The notes under the pieces: generated by a model
What the model saw: only the letters and a program-made list of their open reading frames with translations
What the model was told of the DNA's origin: nothing
Databases searched by the model: none
Part shown: positions 38,758 through 50,500 of the stretch, piece after piece
Layout: each line of letters begins with the position of its first letter
Position numbering within the stretch: the first letter of the stretch is position 1
Translations under genes and position numbers: made by a program
Origin: Edaphochlamys debaryana
Taxonomy: Eukaryota; Chlorophyta; Chlorophyceae; Chlamydomonadales
NCBI GenBank assembly: GCA_016858145.1
Contig: JAEHOE010000143.1
Location: forward strand, 1 to 64,000
DNA length: 64,000 nt
Reading direction: 5' to 3'

Positions 38758-41088
38758 TTACTGCAAATGGTTTGAGGGGCAGCGGGAATGGAGCGGGAGA
38801 AACGTCAGCATGGGTCTATTGAAGGCCAGGACATCTCGCCCTCGCAAGTCCGTGAAGGCGCCATCCAGTTTCATCCAATATCCCTTTCATCTGAAGTGCA
38901 GACCGGTATCCTTTCCCCCTAGGAGGCCCACCTTGAGCTTCTTCTTGGGGCGCAGCTGGTTGGTGTGGCCGCAGGACTTCTTGCGGCAGTTCTTGGCGCG
39001 GGGGTGCAGGCGGGCGTAGCACCTGGCGGGGAAGGGAGGGCAGGGTCACGTCAGTGCCCCGCCGATGCTACCGAGGTTTTGGTGAATCTGCAGTTCGCGA
39101 CAGGCATCATCAGCAGTCGCCCTGCTCGCTGCAGCTAGCGCTCCAGGCTTCGGCTGGCAATAGCCTCCGTGGCTTCCGAGCTGGCTTCCGAGCTGGCCTC
39201 CAACCAGGCCCGCCGCTGGCATCCTGCAGGCCGTAGCCTGCGGGCTGGGCAGGCCTGCCGTCTCCAGCCATGCACATCCGCGCGCCCAGTCTCTATGGGC
39301 CGCAGGGGCAGGCTTTTGCCGCAGCGCCCTCTGCTCTGCGCGCCCCCGCTGCGCCTCAGCCAGCCGCATCCCGAAAGGGCTGTCGTCCAGGTCGGGCTTC
39401 AAGTCGCCCTTGTGCGCCACGGCACCCAAGGAGCTCCGCCGCTGGTTGCAGGCCCACGAGGTCCCTCCCGCTCACAGCCATGCTCACTGGCCCCGCTGCT
39501 TGTTGCCCGCTGCACGTGTGCAGCCCTGCCCCTGTCGCTCTCCAACTGACTGCCTCTGCTTCGACGCACTTCCTGCCATCGATGCAGCGCTTTCAGCGCC
39601 GCGGCACCGCCTCGCTCGCCTCCGGCCCCGCTGCCGCCTGGCCACCTGCTGCGCCTGCTGATGCCGCTGCTGACTCACAGGGCTACTGGCCTCCAAGGCC
39701 ACTGCCCTCGTGTTGACACAACCGGCTGCCTCCATCTTGGCCGCCCTCCAGACGTTCTCAACCCCCTTACCACAGACGTTCCCAACCCCCTTACCACCCC
39801 AAACCCACGCCTCCGCCTCTGGCGCTGCTCACTTGCGGCAGATGACCTTCTCCTGGTTGTACTTGCGGGCGAGGGCCTGCAGAGAGGGCTCGATGATGCC
39901 GCCACGCAGGCGCAGCACCAGGTGCAGGGTCGACTCTGGAGGGCGGGGCGACAGGGGGGCGGGGGCACACACAGGTTCAGGACGAACTCAGCAGCGCCCC
40001 AGATGGATGTCCCAGCGGAAAAAGCAGTGGGACTGGGAGGTCTGGCAGTTGCCAGAAGCCACCACCTCGGCGCAAGTGTGCACGAGGGCACCGCCTCTGA
40101 GCTGCTGCGCCTTGGCTGCGTGCAGGCGCCGGAACGACCCATAGCTTCACCACTGAGCTGATACAGCGCCGGGGGTTACAGGTCAGACCCGGTACGACGG
40201 AAACGGATACGAGCGCTCGACTGCGTCTGGCGGAGCGCGCCGGTGGGGGGACAGGACTTCAGGACAGCAGGCAGCTGGTCTGCTCATGCTGCCTGCTGCC
40301 GGCCATAGAGCGCCCTCGCCAGCTCCCCCACCCCGCCGCTGCTCTTCCCCCGCCATCCCGGCGGTCCGCCTGCCTCCGATGCTGCCGACCGGGCGGTGCC
40401 TCCTTGCCGATGCCGCTGGAAGGCTTACTTCTTTGCCGCCACGTTGATCGCCGGGTAGGGCCGCCGGCAGAGTGGCCGGGGTTACGTCCCCGGCGATGGC
40501 TGTGCCGCGCAGTCCCAGCAGTATGATTCCACAGGCAGCAAGCTCCAAAGCACTCCTCGCTGCTTGATGTAGACTCCGCTGAAGGGCTCCGGCCGCGCAT
40601 CGCCGATGCTGCACGCTCGCCCACCTCCTCTTCTTTGGAGGTCGCAACGTGTCCTTGCAGCAGCTCGTGTAACTACTCAAGCTGCTATACGCGTCTCTTA
40701 TGTTCAGGGCCTCACCCTTCTGAATGTTGTAGTCGGCCAGGGTGCGGCCGTCCTCCAGCTGCTTGCCGGCGAAGATCAGACGCTGCTGGTCAGGGGGGAT
40801 ACCTGCGCGCAACGTGAGCTCGTCAGCGACTCGGCCGAGGATGCTGGGACGGCGACGGCGCCGCAGGTCTCTGCCTCGCCTGCCCTCCGGAAGACGCCCC
40901 AGGTGTGCTGTCGTCTCCGATTGAATGCAGAGGCCCGCCTGGAACGCAGAAGCGTGAGCCCAGCAGCGAGCGCCGCCCCACTCACCCTCCTTGTCCTGAA
41001 TCTTGGACTTCACATTCTCGATGGTGTCCGAAGACTCCACCTCGAGGGTGATAGTCTTACCCGTGAGGGTCTTAACGAAGATTTGCAT
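38758..41088 (-). CDS. UBA52: Ubiquitin-60S ribosomal protein L40 fusion
   Basis: Makes one ubiquitin fused to ribosomal protein eL40, which is cleaved after the ubiquitin GG end. Exons on the - strand: 41088-40986, 40802-40716, 39935-39833, 39022-38932 and 38760-38758. Together they give exactly 128 residues, the length of the human and plant protein. Visible: [36 protein letters not shown], then [19 protein letters not shown], and the L40 zinc ribbon with [20 protein letters not shown]. The last exon contains only the TAA: the coding exon ends at LRPKKKLK before a GT, and a strong tttgcag acceptor directly precedes TAA. Without that splice the frame would run on for about 38 unrelated residues. 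The intron between the second and third exons is about 780 bp. Confidence 0.93.
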
Positions 41089-41806
41089 GGCTGCCCGCTG
41101 CTTCCGTGCCTGCGGGGCAAATGCCGGCTCAGCCGCCGCCTCTGAGCAATGTAGCTATACGCAAGCTAATAAGCGCAGTGTAACGCACCTTCCTATAAGG
41201 AAAGAGGGAGTGGCCGGGGCTCGCGCGCGGCCAATATTGGCAGCATGGGGCGCATGGGCGAGTCGCCAAAAAGCCCGCGCTCGCGTGGGACGTGTGCAAC
41301 GCGAGCTGGCAAACGCTGCGTTGTGCACGAGTCGGTTTAGTTACTTGCGCGGTGACGGGCCCAGCCGCGCTGCCGACGACCGTCGCGTGGCTCTGCGCGT
41401 GCCGGCCGCTCAGCCCCGCGCGCCTCCCGCGCCACGCCAGTGCGCCTTGACATCATCCGCCATCTCAGTTACAGGTAGCCGCCGGCAGATACCAAGCTCT
41501 GTCTCGAGCTCTGGGGGTCCTGAACCACTTCCGCAACAAGCCGTGCTGCCGCCTGGCAAGACCCGCACATCCTACGCGTGCCCAGGGCCACCATCCCGCG
41601 ACCCCCAACCACGACAGCGTCCGCGCCCGCGTCGTCCAAACCTTAGCCATGAGACCGGCACTATGCAAACCGCACCAAAACTGGCATGCAAATGCACTTG
41701 ATGCTAGCAACCATGCTCCTCTCTCTGCCCCCGTCCAGACTCGCAGGCCGCTACACCGCAGCTCGCTGCCCCTGCATCCAGCGCCCTCCGTGCGCCTCTG
41801 CCCTGG
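41089..41806. other. Intergenic region
   Basis: Contains the promoter side of ubiquitin-RPL40 and the 3' UTR of the DJ-1-like gene, both on the - strand. No core promoter element could be named with confidence. Confidence 0.5.
41469..41473 (-). terminator. TGTAA poly(A) signal candidate, DJ-1-like gene
   Basis: TGTAA on the - strand about 335 bp past the stop at 41807. The motif fits green-algal polyadenylation; its use is not shown. Confidence 0.35.
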
Positions 41807-44527
41807 TCAGCTCAGCAGCTTGGCGACCAGCTCGGCCACGGCAATGGAGCTGCCGGGGTTCTGGCCTGTGGGTTGGGGACAACAGGGGGCAGGGGCGAGT
41901 GAGATGGGGGCTGGGCGCATGCTCGCCACCTGGACTCTGCGCTGGCCCTCCGTCTTGTACCCACCTGTGGCGAGCTTGCCGTCGACGACCGCGTGGGAGG
42001 CCCACTTCTCCTTGGCCATCTGGAGGGCGGGGACGGAAGCGGCAGGGGTTCGCGAAGCGGTAAGACTGGTTGATGGGGCACGGGGCGCCGTATCGAGCGG
42101 CAGCTTGCAGCCGAGCCCGCCATAGACCAGGCGCGGGGCGCCGCGTGTAGCTAGAGCTTGCAGCGAGTCTGCGGCACAGGCTGCTCAGCGCCGCTCAGCT
42201 CCCCCCAGTGCAACTCCAGGTCTCCAGGCCTTTCCCTCTCCCCCCTCACCTCGAACTTGCCGCCCAGCTCCTTGAGCTTGTCCTCCAGCATGAAGGGGAC
42301 CTGGGAGAGCGAGGAGGGGAGCAGCGGGAAAGAGTAGGGGGCTCAGCAGATGACAGGGATTGGGGAAGGCTACACGGGGGTGACCACAGACGTGAAGGCC
42401 CTCCCGTCTCGGAGCAAACCATGGGAGGTAGCGGGGGTGCATCCGTCCCAGCCCTCGCAGTGTCTGGTGGCAACCCCCTCGCCACCGCCATTTCCACCAC
42501 CAGGCCGGCCCGCACCAGGTTCTCCTTGGCCACGGCGTACTCCTCGGCGTTGGAGAAGCCCGTCACCTGGGGGGTGAGGGTTTGTGGAGGGAGACAAGGG
42601 GTCATGGACACTCTTCGGTGAGCTGAGAAGGTGGCGCATCCTGGGGGGGGAAGGGCGCTGCTCTAGGCGACGGCGCAGCCGGAAGCCGGGATGCAAGACG
42701 GTCTGCTCTGCACCCAATACCCGCTCCACAAACACATGCCTAAAGCTGCCCGGCCCCCGCCTCTCCGTCCCGCACCGCGGTCCCGCGCCGTCCCGCCTCT
42801 CCGTCCCGCGCCGCACCTTCTTGCCCGCCACCAGCGGCTTTCCGTCCGGGCCCTTGACGTTGACCAGGCCGTTGGGGCCGTGGCACACCGCCGCCACCAC
42901 CTTGCCGGCCGCAGCGAACTCCTCCACCAGCTTGATGAGCGCGGCGTTGTCTGCGGGGCGGATGGGTGGAGGGAGGGCCGGATGCGGGGGCGGAGGCAAG
43001 GGAACAGGTCAAGCGCGAGGGGAAAGGGGAGCTGGCCTTGTGGGCCAGGCGGTGGTCACACGCTGCGTTGGCAGTCTAGACAGGCAGGAGGCGCCACGCC
43101 GAGGCTGGTTCTGCTGACGACCCGGACGCTCACCGGGGCTGGCGTGGAGCGGCAGAGCCGCGGACGAACCCAGATCCAGGGGCATTGCGAAGGTTGGGGG
43201 AGGGAGGACGGGGCCGGTCAAGGCGATGAAAGGAAGAGGACCTGCCAAATCACGTGCCGCTCCCCAGCCCTGCCCATGCGGCTCTCACCACCCCGCAGAC
43301 CGCGTGATCCGCCTGACCCATGGCCCCCCCCTGGCCCCCCCCGATGCTCACAAGTCCGCCACGCAGCCGTGCCCCCCCGGCAGGAAGATGGCGTCGTAGT
43401 CGGCCACCTTGGCGTCCGCCAGGGGCACCGACTCGGTGAGGCCCTTCATGGCCTCGTCTGGGGGCAGGAGGGGGGGGCGAGAAGGGCAGGAGGTGCGGGA
43501 GCGGGTGCTTTGGGGGCGCGAGTAGGCAGGAAGCGGGGCTAGGGAGGAGGTGAGCGGCAGAGCCCGCAATCCCGGCAGACATGGCACGGGCGTGAAAACG
43601 TAGACGCCAGACCGCTGCCTTCAGTCGCATGTCCCTGTCTCTTAGCGTTGCGAGCCGCAATGGTGCCCACAGCAGGCCCCTTCCCCGGGGGCCCCATCCC
43701 TCACCGTCCAGAAGGAACTCCTCCACCTGTGACCAGGGCGGGAAGGGCACAGACGGTAGTGGAAAGGCCCGCGTGAGCGCGCAGGTGCAACCGCACGTGC
43801 ACAAGGAAGGAGGGGGCATGGGGGCGGGCGTTCCCAGAGAGCAGCCGCTCGTCCGTGCAGCCTGCGCTCTCGGTCCTCCCTGACACGCATCCCATTCTGG
43901 ACCCGGAAGGGATGGGAGAACAGCCCTGCTCCCCGACCCACCTCCTTAGTCAGGAAGGGCGGGTTGAGGGAGGCATCGTCCATGGGCACCTCCCCGCCCT
44001 TGATGGAGCCAATGGTAGCGGTAATGCCGTGCTTCTTCCTGCGGAAGTGAGGGCGGGCGGACAGGGTGCGTGCTGGGCGACGGTGCGGCCCCGCGGCGGT
44101 GGGTAGGGGTGTGCAGGGCGGCGGGACCAGACGTCTGACTTGAAGGGTCTCCTGTAGCGCAACGCATGGGTCACCCCGATGACAGGCGAACCTACCAGAT
44201 GTAGAACGGGGCGCACACCTCTTCCGCCCTGCGGGAACCCAGGGGGAGGTGCGCAGCAACGTTGCGAGTGACGCCACGCCTCGTTTCCCGAGACCCGTCC
44301 CTAGTCTCTTCAAGCAAGCGCTACAGTCACACAGCTCGTATTGCCCGACGCGCGGGCCTGCGGCCGACAGCGACCGCATGCGACTGCCGATCCGGCTCGA
44401 ACCACCGGCGCGCGGTTCGCCCCACGAATCAAAGGTAACTGGGCTGCGACACTTGCCAGCATCCAGTGTCCACGTCCTTCAGCTTGTTCGCGCTCGTGCA
44501 CATGATGAGCACCCTCTTCGCCGTCAT
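41807..44527 (-). CDS. DJ-1/PfpI family protein, Hsp31-like (putative glyoxalase III)
   Basis: Class I glutamine-amidotransferase fold. Hsp31-like members act as glutathione-independent glyoxalases or stress chaperones, so methylglyoxal removal is the likely role. Start ATG at 44527 (MTAKRVLIMCTSANKLKDVD). Further exons give EEVCAPFYIW, KHGITATIGSIKGGEVPMDD, VEEFLLDG, then ADYDAIFLPGGHGCVADL. The nucleophile elbow VVAAVCHGPNGLV holds the catalytic Cys followed by His (about 42885). VTGFSNAEEYAV, VPFMLEDKLKELGGKFE, MAKEKWASHAVVDGKLATG and QNPGSSIAVAELVAKLLS end the protein. At least nine exons are present. The joins after DTGCWQ and after CVADL do not give a clean GT-AG phase by eye and need transcript evidence. 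No targeting peptide is visible, so it is probably cytosolic. Confidence 0.87.
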
Positions 44528-45192
44528 CTTTGCGAGTGGTTTGGCAAGTAGGCTTGAAGTACAGGCGCAAGAGTATGCGAGTGCAAGCTTAAGCTCTGTG
44601 TCGGGAGAGTGTCGGGCGCGCCGGGGAGTGCCGTGGCAACGTCGATGGCGACGGCGCCGTGCCGGGTTTGGTGGGGTTTGGAGGTTATCGGCTTTCCCCT
44701 CTGCCCCCTGGCTGCTGCGTCCCGCGCCCGCGCCGCCCCGACCGCATTTCCGTAAACTCTCGAGTCCCATGAGTCCCGCGAGGCACGCGAGCTGAGAGAA
44801 GGTGTGTGACAGCGAAGAGGGCTGAGCCCCGAACCCTGTGAGGCCGGCGGCACTGCCGCGGCACGGGGGCTGCGCAGTCAAGCACCACATCACGCCACAA
44901 CGCTATGGCTTCGCGGTTCTAACGGTTTCTGCCTTAGCCATGTCTACATTTTCAAGTCAGAGTGTTAACCTTAGCTTGGACCGACAAGCGGGGCGCCCTC
45001 ACGGGGGCGGAAAACGAGGGCTCAGCCCCCCACCCGTCTGCTACGCGACCCATTCCCCGTGGTAACTGTGGGCGCACTATACTCCAACCGAGCTTTAACG
45101 CGTTGATAGCAGGTTGTCGGGGGACTCGCACCCCTCGGCACAGACTTGAGGCGCATGATGGGGCGTTGAGGGCAGGGCAGGACGGGACGGGA
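44528..45192. other. Intergenic region
   Basis: Upstream of the DJ-1-like gene. No gene, RNA or repeat was recognised. Confidence 0.5.
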
Positions 45193-45580
45193 CAGGAGCC
45201 TCGTCTGCGGACTTCTCGTCTGCAGCCTCGGCAGTGACGGTCCGACGAGAGCGGCGGGGCGTCACCGATGGCGTCTTAGTCGGGGTGGCCTGCGAGACAA
45301 GCCAAAGGGCACAAGGTCGGTCAGGCTGCGTGCAAGGGCCGTACGAAAGCAGCACAGCAGGTGCATATACAGGTACGCCCTGGGATAGAACGCGGTAGTG
45401 CACCTACCTCCACAGCCTCCGTTGCCTGGTAGAGCGGGTGCGGCGGGGGGTGGTCGTGACTGTAGGCGCGGGCGTACGTGACAGGCTTGCGAGCCCTGTG
45501 CGGAGCAGGGTGCAAGCATATCGGTGTGGAGACCATACGCGGGTGGCCCGTGCATGCAACTGACCCCACCGGCGTTGCTG
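45193..45580 (-). pseudogene. Inverted partial copy of the small TPRR membrane-protein gene
   Basis: About 390 bp matches 53475-53858 in reverse orientation, with scattered differences. It keeps the third exon, the following intron and most of the last exon, including ATPTKTPSVTPRRSRRTV and EKSADEAP. It lacks the first two exons, including the membrane segment. A two-base insertion after the codons for KPVT shifts the frame of the third exon. The homology stops at the codon for EAP and unrelated sequence follows. It is best read as a dead segmental duplicate. Confidence 0.85.
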
Positions 45581-45696
45581 CATGGTTGCTGCAAGGTGCC
45601 CGTTCCGTCCTGTTCCTTCAGGTGAGCAGGTGTCAGGCGTCAGCAGGGAAAGCCCTGGAGTTCAAGCCATAAGGCCGTCGACCGACGGGGTCATTG

Positions 45697-46268
45697 CTGG
45701 GCGCCAGTGCTGCTATCTTCCTGGGACTTGGCTCTTGGCTGTGTCCGAAAGTGCCCCCTCCAGGGGTCATAACTTTCGGTACATGTGCACGAAAGTTGGC
45801 TCAGATTGGCTTTCGGCTTCGGTACAAGGGGTTGGGGGGGCGTCCTGCAGCTGGCACGGTCGTGCCCTGCGCTAGGGCCCCTCGTCAGGAAGTATTTCCC
45901 ACTACAGGAACCTTGATCCCTGTCCTTTCAGAGCTGAGGGGGCTTTCATGCACCGTTCGGTGCGGCTTCAGCATGATAGCCTTGTCTGAAAGTGTTCCCC
46001 GTCGAGCAAACCCCTGTCTCCTTGGCGTGCCAGCGCTCCGGGAGCCTGGAACCCTTGTGTCAGGTAGACCTTGTCAGAACGTGTTGCCCCGCTTGGCCCA
46101 GATGCTCAGCAGGGGCCAAAACCTTCGGTACATGGGCACGAAACATGGGCCTCCAGGGGAGAATCCTTCGTGACCCCTGCACGAAAGTTGCCAAATCCGT
46201 TTCGTGCAGAGCCCTCAGAGTCGAAACTTGCACGAGAACGAAAGGAAGATAGCAGCACTGCTGGGCGC
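45697..46268. mobile_element. hAT-type MITE with 8-bp target duplication
   Basis: Perfect 18-bp terminal inverted repeats: CAGTGCTGCTATCTTCCT at 45705-45722, and its exact reverse complement at 46243-46260. The element (45705-46260) is 556 bp. It is flanked by the perfect direct repeat ctgggcgc at 45697-45704 and 46261-46268. An 8-bp target duplication and CAG-starting ends are typical of hAT transposons. No transposase frame is present, so it is non-autonomous. The interior carries repeated cacgaaagt and ttcggtacatg words in both orientations near each end, like hAT subterminal transposase sites. Confidence 0.88.
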
Positions 46269-47581
46269 CTCTGGAAAGAGGCCTGAGATCCTTGACGCTG
46301 TGCCCCTCAGCTGTTGTGCCGCCTTTCGGCCCCCGTCCATTTGAAAGCGAATGGCTTTGGTTCAATTGGAACTGACACAGGCTTCGCCCTAACGGTTGAT
46401 CCATTGCCTGCTTTCCGCAACGGTTTGAGCGCGTCAGCTGTTCCCCTCCGCAGCCAGCTCTGCTCCTGGCCGTGCCTTACGGGAACTCGGCCATGTGCAG
46501 CCGGACCTGGCCCACCAGCCGGCAATGGCGGCAAGTTAAGCAACGGCCGCGCGTGTATCCGTCAGCTTTTGGGGCAATTACCGGGTGACACGACCTTCGG
46601 CTCTCCGGTGGCCCATGTATCCTGGCCTCGTGAGGACAGGGGTGCTGAAGGACGCCCCCCTCGCCGATGGCTTGGCAGCTTGGCAGGCGGTGTTGAGGGC
46701 CGTTGAGAGTAGATTGCACGCCACTTCGCTTAGCTGCCTTGTCGCTGGCGCCTCACAGCTCAAAGCCTATCTTCGCTTAGTGGATCCACCTGCTGTCGTG
46801 ATGCACGGGGCGCATGATGCTGCAATCAGGTCCAGTCCGACTGGAGTGGGGCTGAGCGATCCTGCCACCGCCTGGCAGGCAGGACACCATAGCTGGGCCG
46901 CACTCCCCCGTCCCTGCCGCCTGCCCCTCAGGTTAAGTGCCCCTATCTTGAAGGCCCGCTCGGTGCTGGCACGGCTGCGGGACTCGAAGGGGCCGGACGT
47001 TTCCCAAGCAGGCCCAAGCCCGAGGCGCCCCGTGGACGGATGGTTTTGACGCCTGACCCGCACCATAAGGCACCAACCTCGAGCGTTACCCCTTCTGCTC
47101 AAGTTACCCCTCGCCGTCACAGTGCCGACGGAGGTTGGGATCGGGTACAGGCTGTTGTGGAAACCGTCGCAAACATACCAAAACCCTGTCCAACCCCGCC
47201 TCGCCCACGGCCGTCTTCCCACGGTAACGGACGCCCCCCGTGTCCGGCGCCAAAGCTCCCGCAGCTGGTACCTATCTTTGGCGGTTCAGCTCCACTGTGC
47301 GACTGCCTCGAGCGGTCGCGCAATGAGTGTTGCAGAATCGCGCTGTAGCCAGGGTTCCGACACCAGCGCCCGTGCCTCGTGGTGCACAGGTGCAAAGTGG
47401 TATAACCGAAGCTTAAGGAAACAGCGCCTGGGAGTGCAAGGAGCCCGATTTTGAGAAACCAGGTACGGCCTCATGCGCAATTCGCGCGCGAGGGCGGGGT
47501 TTACACTGCACTCCGCGCTGCACCCGTTGTCGCTATCGCACCACATACCACATAGCCCACCTTTATCACACAACCAGTGCC
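46269..47581. other. Intergenic region upstream of GLG1-like gene
   Basis: About 1.3 kb. Short frames on both strands (for example 46585-47049 +) have no family features or splice support. The last part should contain the promoter and 5' UTR of the GLG1-like gene. Base composition is less G/C skewed than in the flanking coding DNA. Confidence 0.45.
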
Positions 47582-50500
47582 ATGAGGTGGACACTAGTCG
47601 CCCTGGCGCTGGGCGCCCATCTGCTGCTAGCATGCGCCACCGACAGCCGGTCTTTGCAGGCCGGGGACACCACCACCGCAGCCGCTGAAGCTAAGCCCGC
47701 ACCAAAGATTTCGAACATTATCCCCTCTGCTGGAGCCGCGGAGCTTTACAACGGGAACGGGGACGTTAGCGCAACGGGTGAGCACCTCGATCGGCACTGC
47801 TGCAGCGGCCGCCGAGCCCCAGCTAAGCGAGGAGCTCGCGATACCTGCAGGAGACTGTGCTGGAGATGCTAAGGCAGCTTGCAAGGACGTCAACCCCGGG
47901 GAGGGCCGGCTCGCGGCTTGTCTCACCAAGCGGATACGTGCGCAGCGCCAAGGCAACGTCGTCGGTGCGTTCTCCGCAGCGCTGCTTCGCCAGTGCCCCC
48001 CCTTACCCCAGTTTCTTCTGCGCAGGCCGTAAGGTCTCGGGGAAGTGCATGAACCTCCTCACCGACTTTAAGATGGACCGGTCCAAAAAGATCAACAAGG
48101 ACGTCGCCCTGTGTAAGGCCCCGCACCCGATGGGCCTCTATGCCTTGAGCCTTGTTGCCACGATGGCGTTGGGCTGACCTGGGCTGGGTCGGTGTCTGGC
48201 TGCAGCCAAGGCCTGCAAGGATGATGCCGCTAAGATATGCAAGGACTACAGCGACGAGACCTCCCCGGGCTCCGTCCTGGGATGCCTCAAGTGAGGTTGG
48301 GCCGAGAGCCGAGCAGCGCGTTATTTGGCGGTCGATGGGGGTTGCTAATTCAGGCGTTTGGGTGCAGGGACAACAAGCCGAAGCTCCAGGCCGGCTGCAG
48401 CGCTGAGGTCTTCCGCACGCAGCAGGAGGTAAGGTCGTGATGTTTTCAGCGCCTCGCCCGATGGTGTTGCTCATGGCTGTGAGCCGCGCAGGTGTCTGAG
48501 GACTACCGCCTGGACTACAAGCTGTACACCGCCTGCAAGGATGATGTCAGCAACCTGTGCACCGACGCCGAGCAGGGCGAGGAGATGGAGTGCCTGGTGC
48601 GTCGGGCGGACGGGGCTGGGGGGTGGTGCAGCGTGCACGCCAGCAAGCCCGGGACCGTCTTTGGCGTCCCCCAACCCCCGCTCTTCCCCTTCCTGTGTGC
48701 GCAGTCGGAGAAGCGTCTGCAGGTCTCTTGGGAGTGCCAGAACCAGATGTTCCGCAACGAGAAGGAGAGCGGCGACGACATTCGCCTCAGCACCCGCTTG
48801 TTCAACAAGTGCCTGACCGACCAGCGGAAGTTCTGCAAGGACGTGGAGCCTGGTCACATGCGCGTGCAGGAGTGCCTGGAGGATAACATTGAGGAGGCTG
48901 ACTTCTCGGCTGAGTGCAAGACGGAGCTTGAGAACATGATTGCTAAGCGGGTGGCTGACTTCCGCCTGGACACTGCTCTGCGGGAGGCTTGCGAGAGCGA
49001 CCTGAAGGACACCTGCGGCACCAGCCTGAAGGAGATGGATGAGGTGAGCAGCTTCACGCACCCGGGAGATTTGGGGGCCAGGTTGGCGGTTACAGCAGGC
49101 GGGGGCGGCACGCCAATGTCTACGGCGTAAGCAGGCCATGATGTCACTCGCTTAACCTCAGCAGGCCTACACTTTCTCCTCTGCTGCACTCTAAGCGTCC
49201 CTTCCATCCCTCCGCACAGGACGACAAGATCAAGCACACTGCGCTGAACTGCCTCCAGCAGTACCGCGAGGAGCTGAAGAGCGACAAGTGCAAGGCGGAG
49301 ATCCACCGCCGCCTGACCCGCGCTGCCCGCGATATCCGCTTTGATGAGGTCCTCGCCAGCGCTTGCACTGAGGACCGCAGCCGCTTCTGCAGCGACGTGC
49401 AGCCGGTGTGTCGGTGGGGTCTTATGGCTGGGAGGGGCAGGACTGCTGCCTCCCGAGACTGGCGCTTGAGGTGCTCGAGCGCTTCTGGAACAGTCCACAG
49501 TCAGCAGTCCTGCTAGCGGTCTGTAAACACAACAACCCTACGCTGCCTCACTCACACGGTGCCTTCCCATGCTGTTCTGTGCGCAGGGCTCCGCCCGCGT
49601 CATCCGCTGCCTTCAGGATAACCGCAACAACCTGGACCAGAAGTGCGCTGCTGCCCTCTTTGACCATGAGGTTAAGATGGCTGAGGACATCGACTTCAAG
49701 TTCCCCATGAAGCGCTCGTGCGCTTGGGAGATCAGCTCGTTTTGCAAGGAAATTCCCCACGGACATGCCCGCATCGTCAGGTGCGGCGGTTAGCCGTCCC
49801 AGAGGAGGGGCCCCGGGCGAAGGGCGCCAGACAGGCTGGGGGTTAAGTGCGCGCAGCAGTGAAGCGGCATGTAGACTCGTGCCAGGGCGAGGGTGGTGTC
49901 TAGCGTGCTAGCGTTGCCTATCGTACCTCACGTGCTCTTGAAGGGCTTCCGGTTGAGGCGGGGAGCACTACTCCGCATGTGTCCCCTGTGATGCCCGGGG
50001 CGGCGCTCTGTGTCTGCCGATCCGTGCACCGGGTTGCATTGGCTATCGCAGGATCGGGTTGCTCCTACGGGGTGTGCCCGAGCCCGACGTGGGTTGTGCG
50101 CTTTGCCAATCCCGCTCCCCTGCTGGCCCCATTCAGGTGCCTGGAGGACCACCTCGACAACACTGACATGTCGAAGGAGTGCAAGGATGAGGTGATGAAG
50201 GACATGAACCGTATGGCTCAGGACTACCGTCTCAACTGGCGCCTGAACCACGCCTGCGAGGCGGACATCAGCAAGCTGTGCCCCAACATGTGCAGCACCA
50301 GCCCTGGCGTCACCTGCGGCGGCCTGGTCCTGCAGTGCCTGCAGGACAAGCAGGATAACATCACCAGCCAGGCCTGCCAGGACGAGGTCTTCTACTACGA
50401 GCTCATGGAGGTGACGGACTTCCGCAACGACGTGATCCTCGCTGAGGCATGCCGCAACGACGTGGACATGTACTGCAAGGACGTTGAGCCGGGTGAGCAG

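Noticed and set aside
46585..47049. 154-residue open frame on the + strand
   Set aside because: No homology recognised, no splice context and unremarkable composition; not enough to call a gene.
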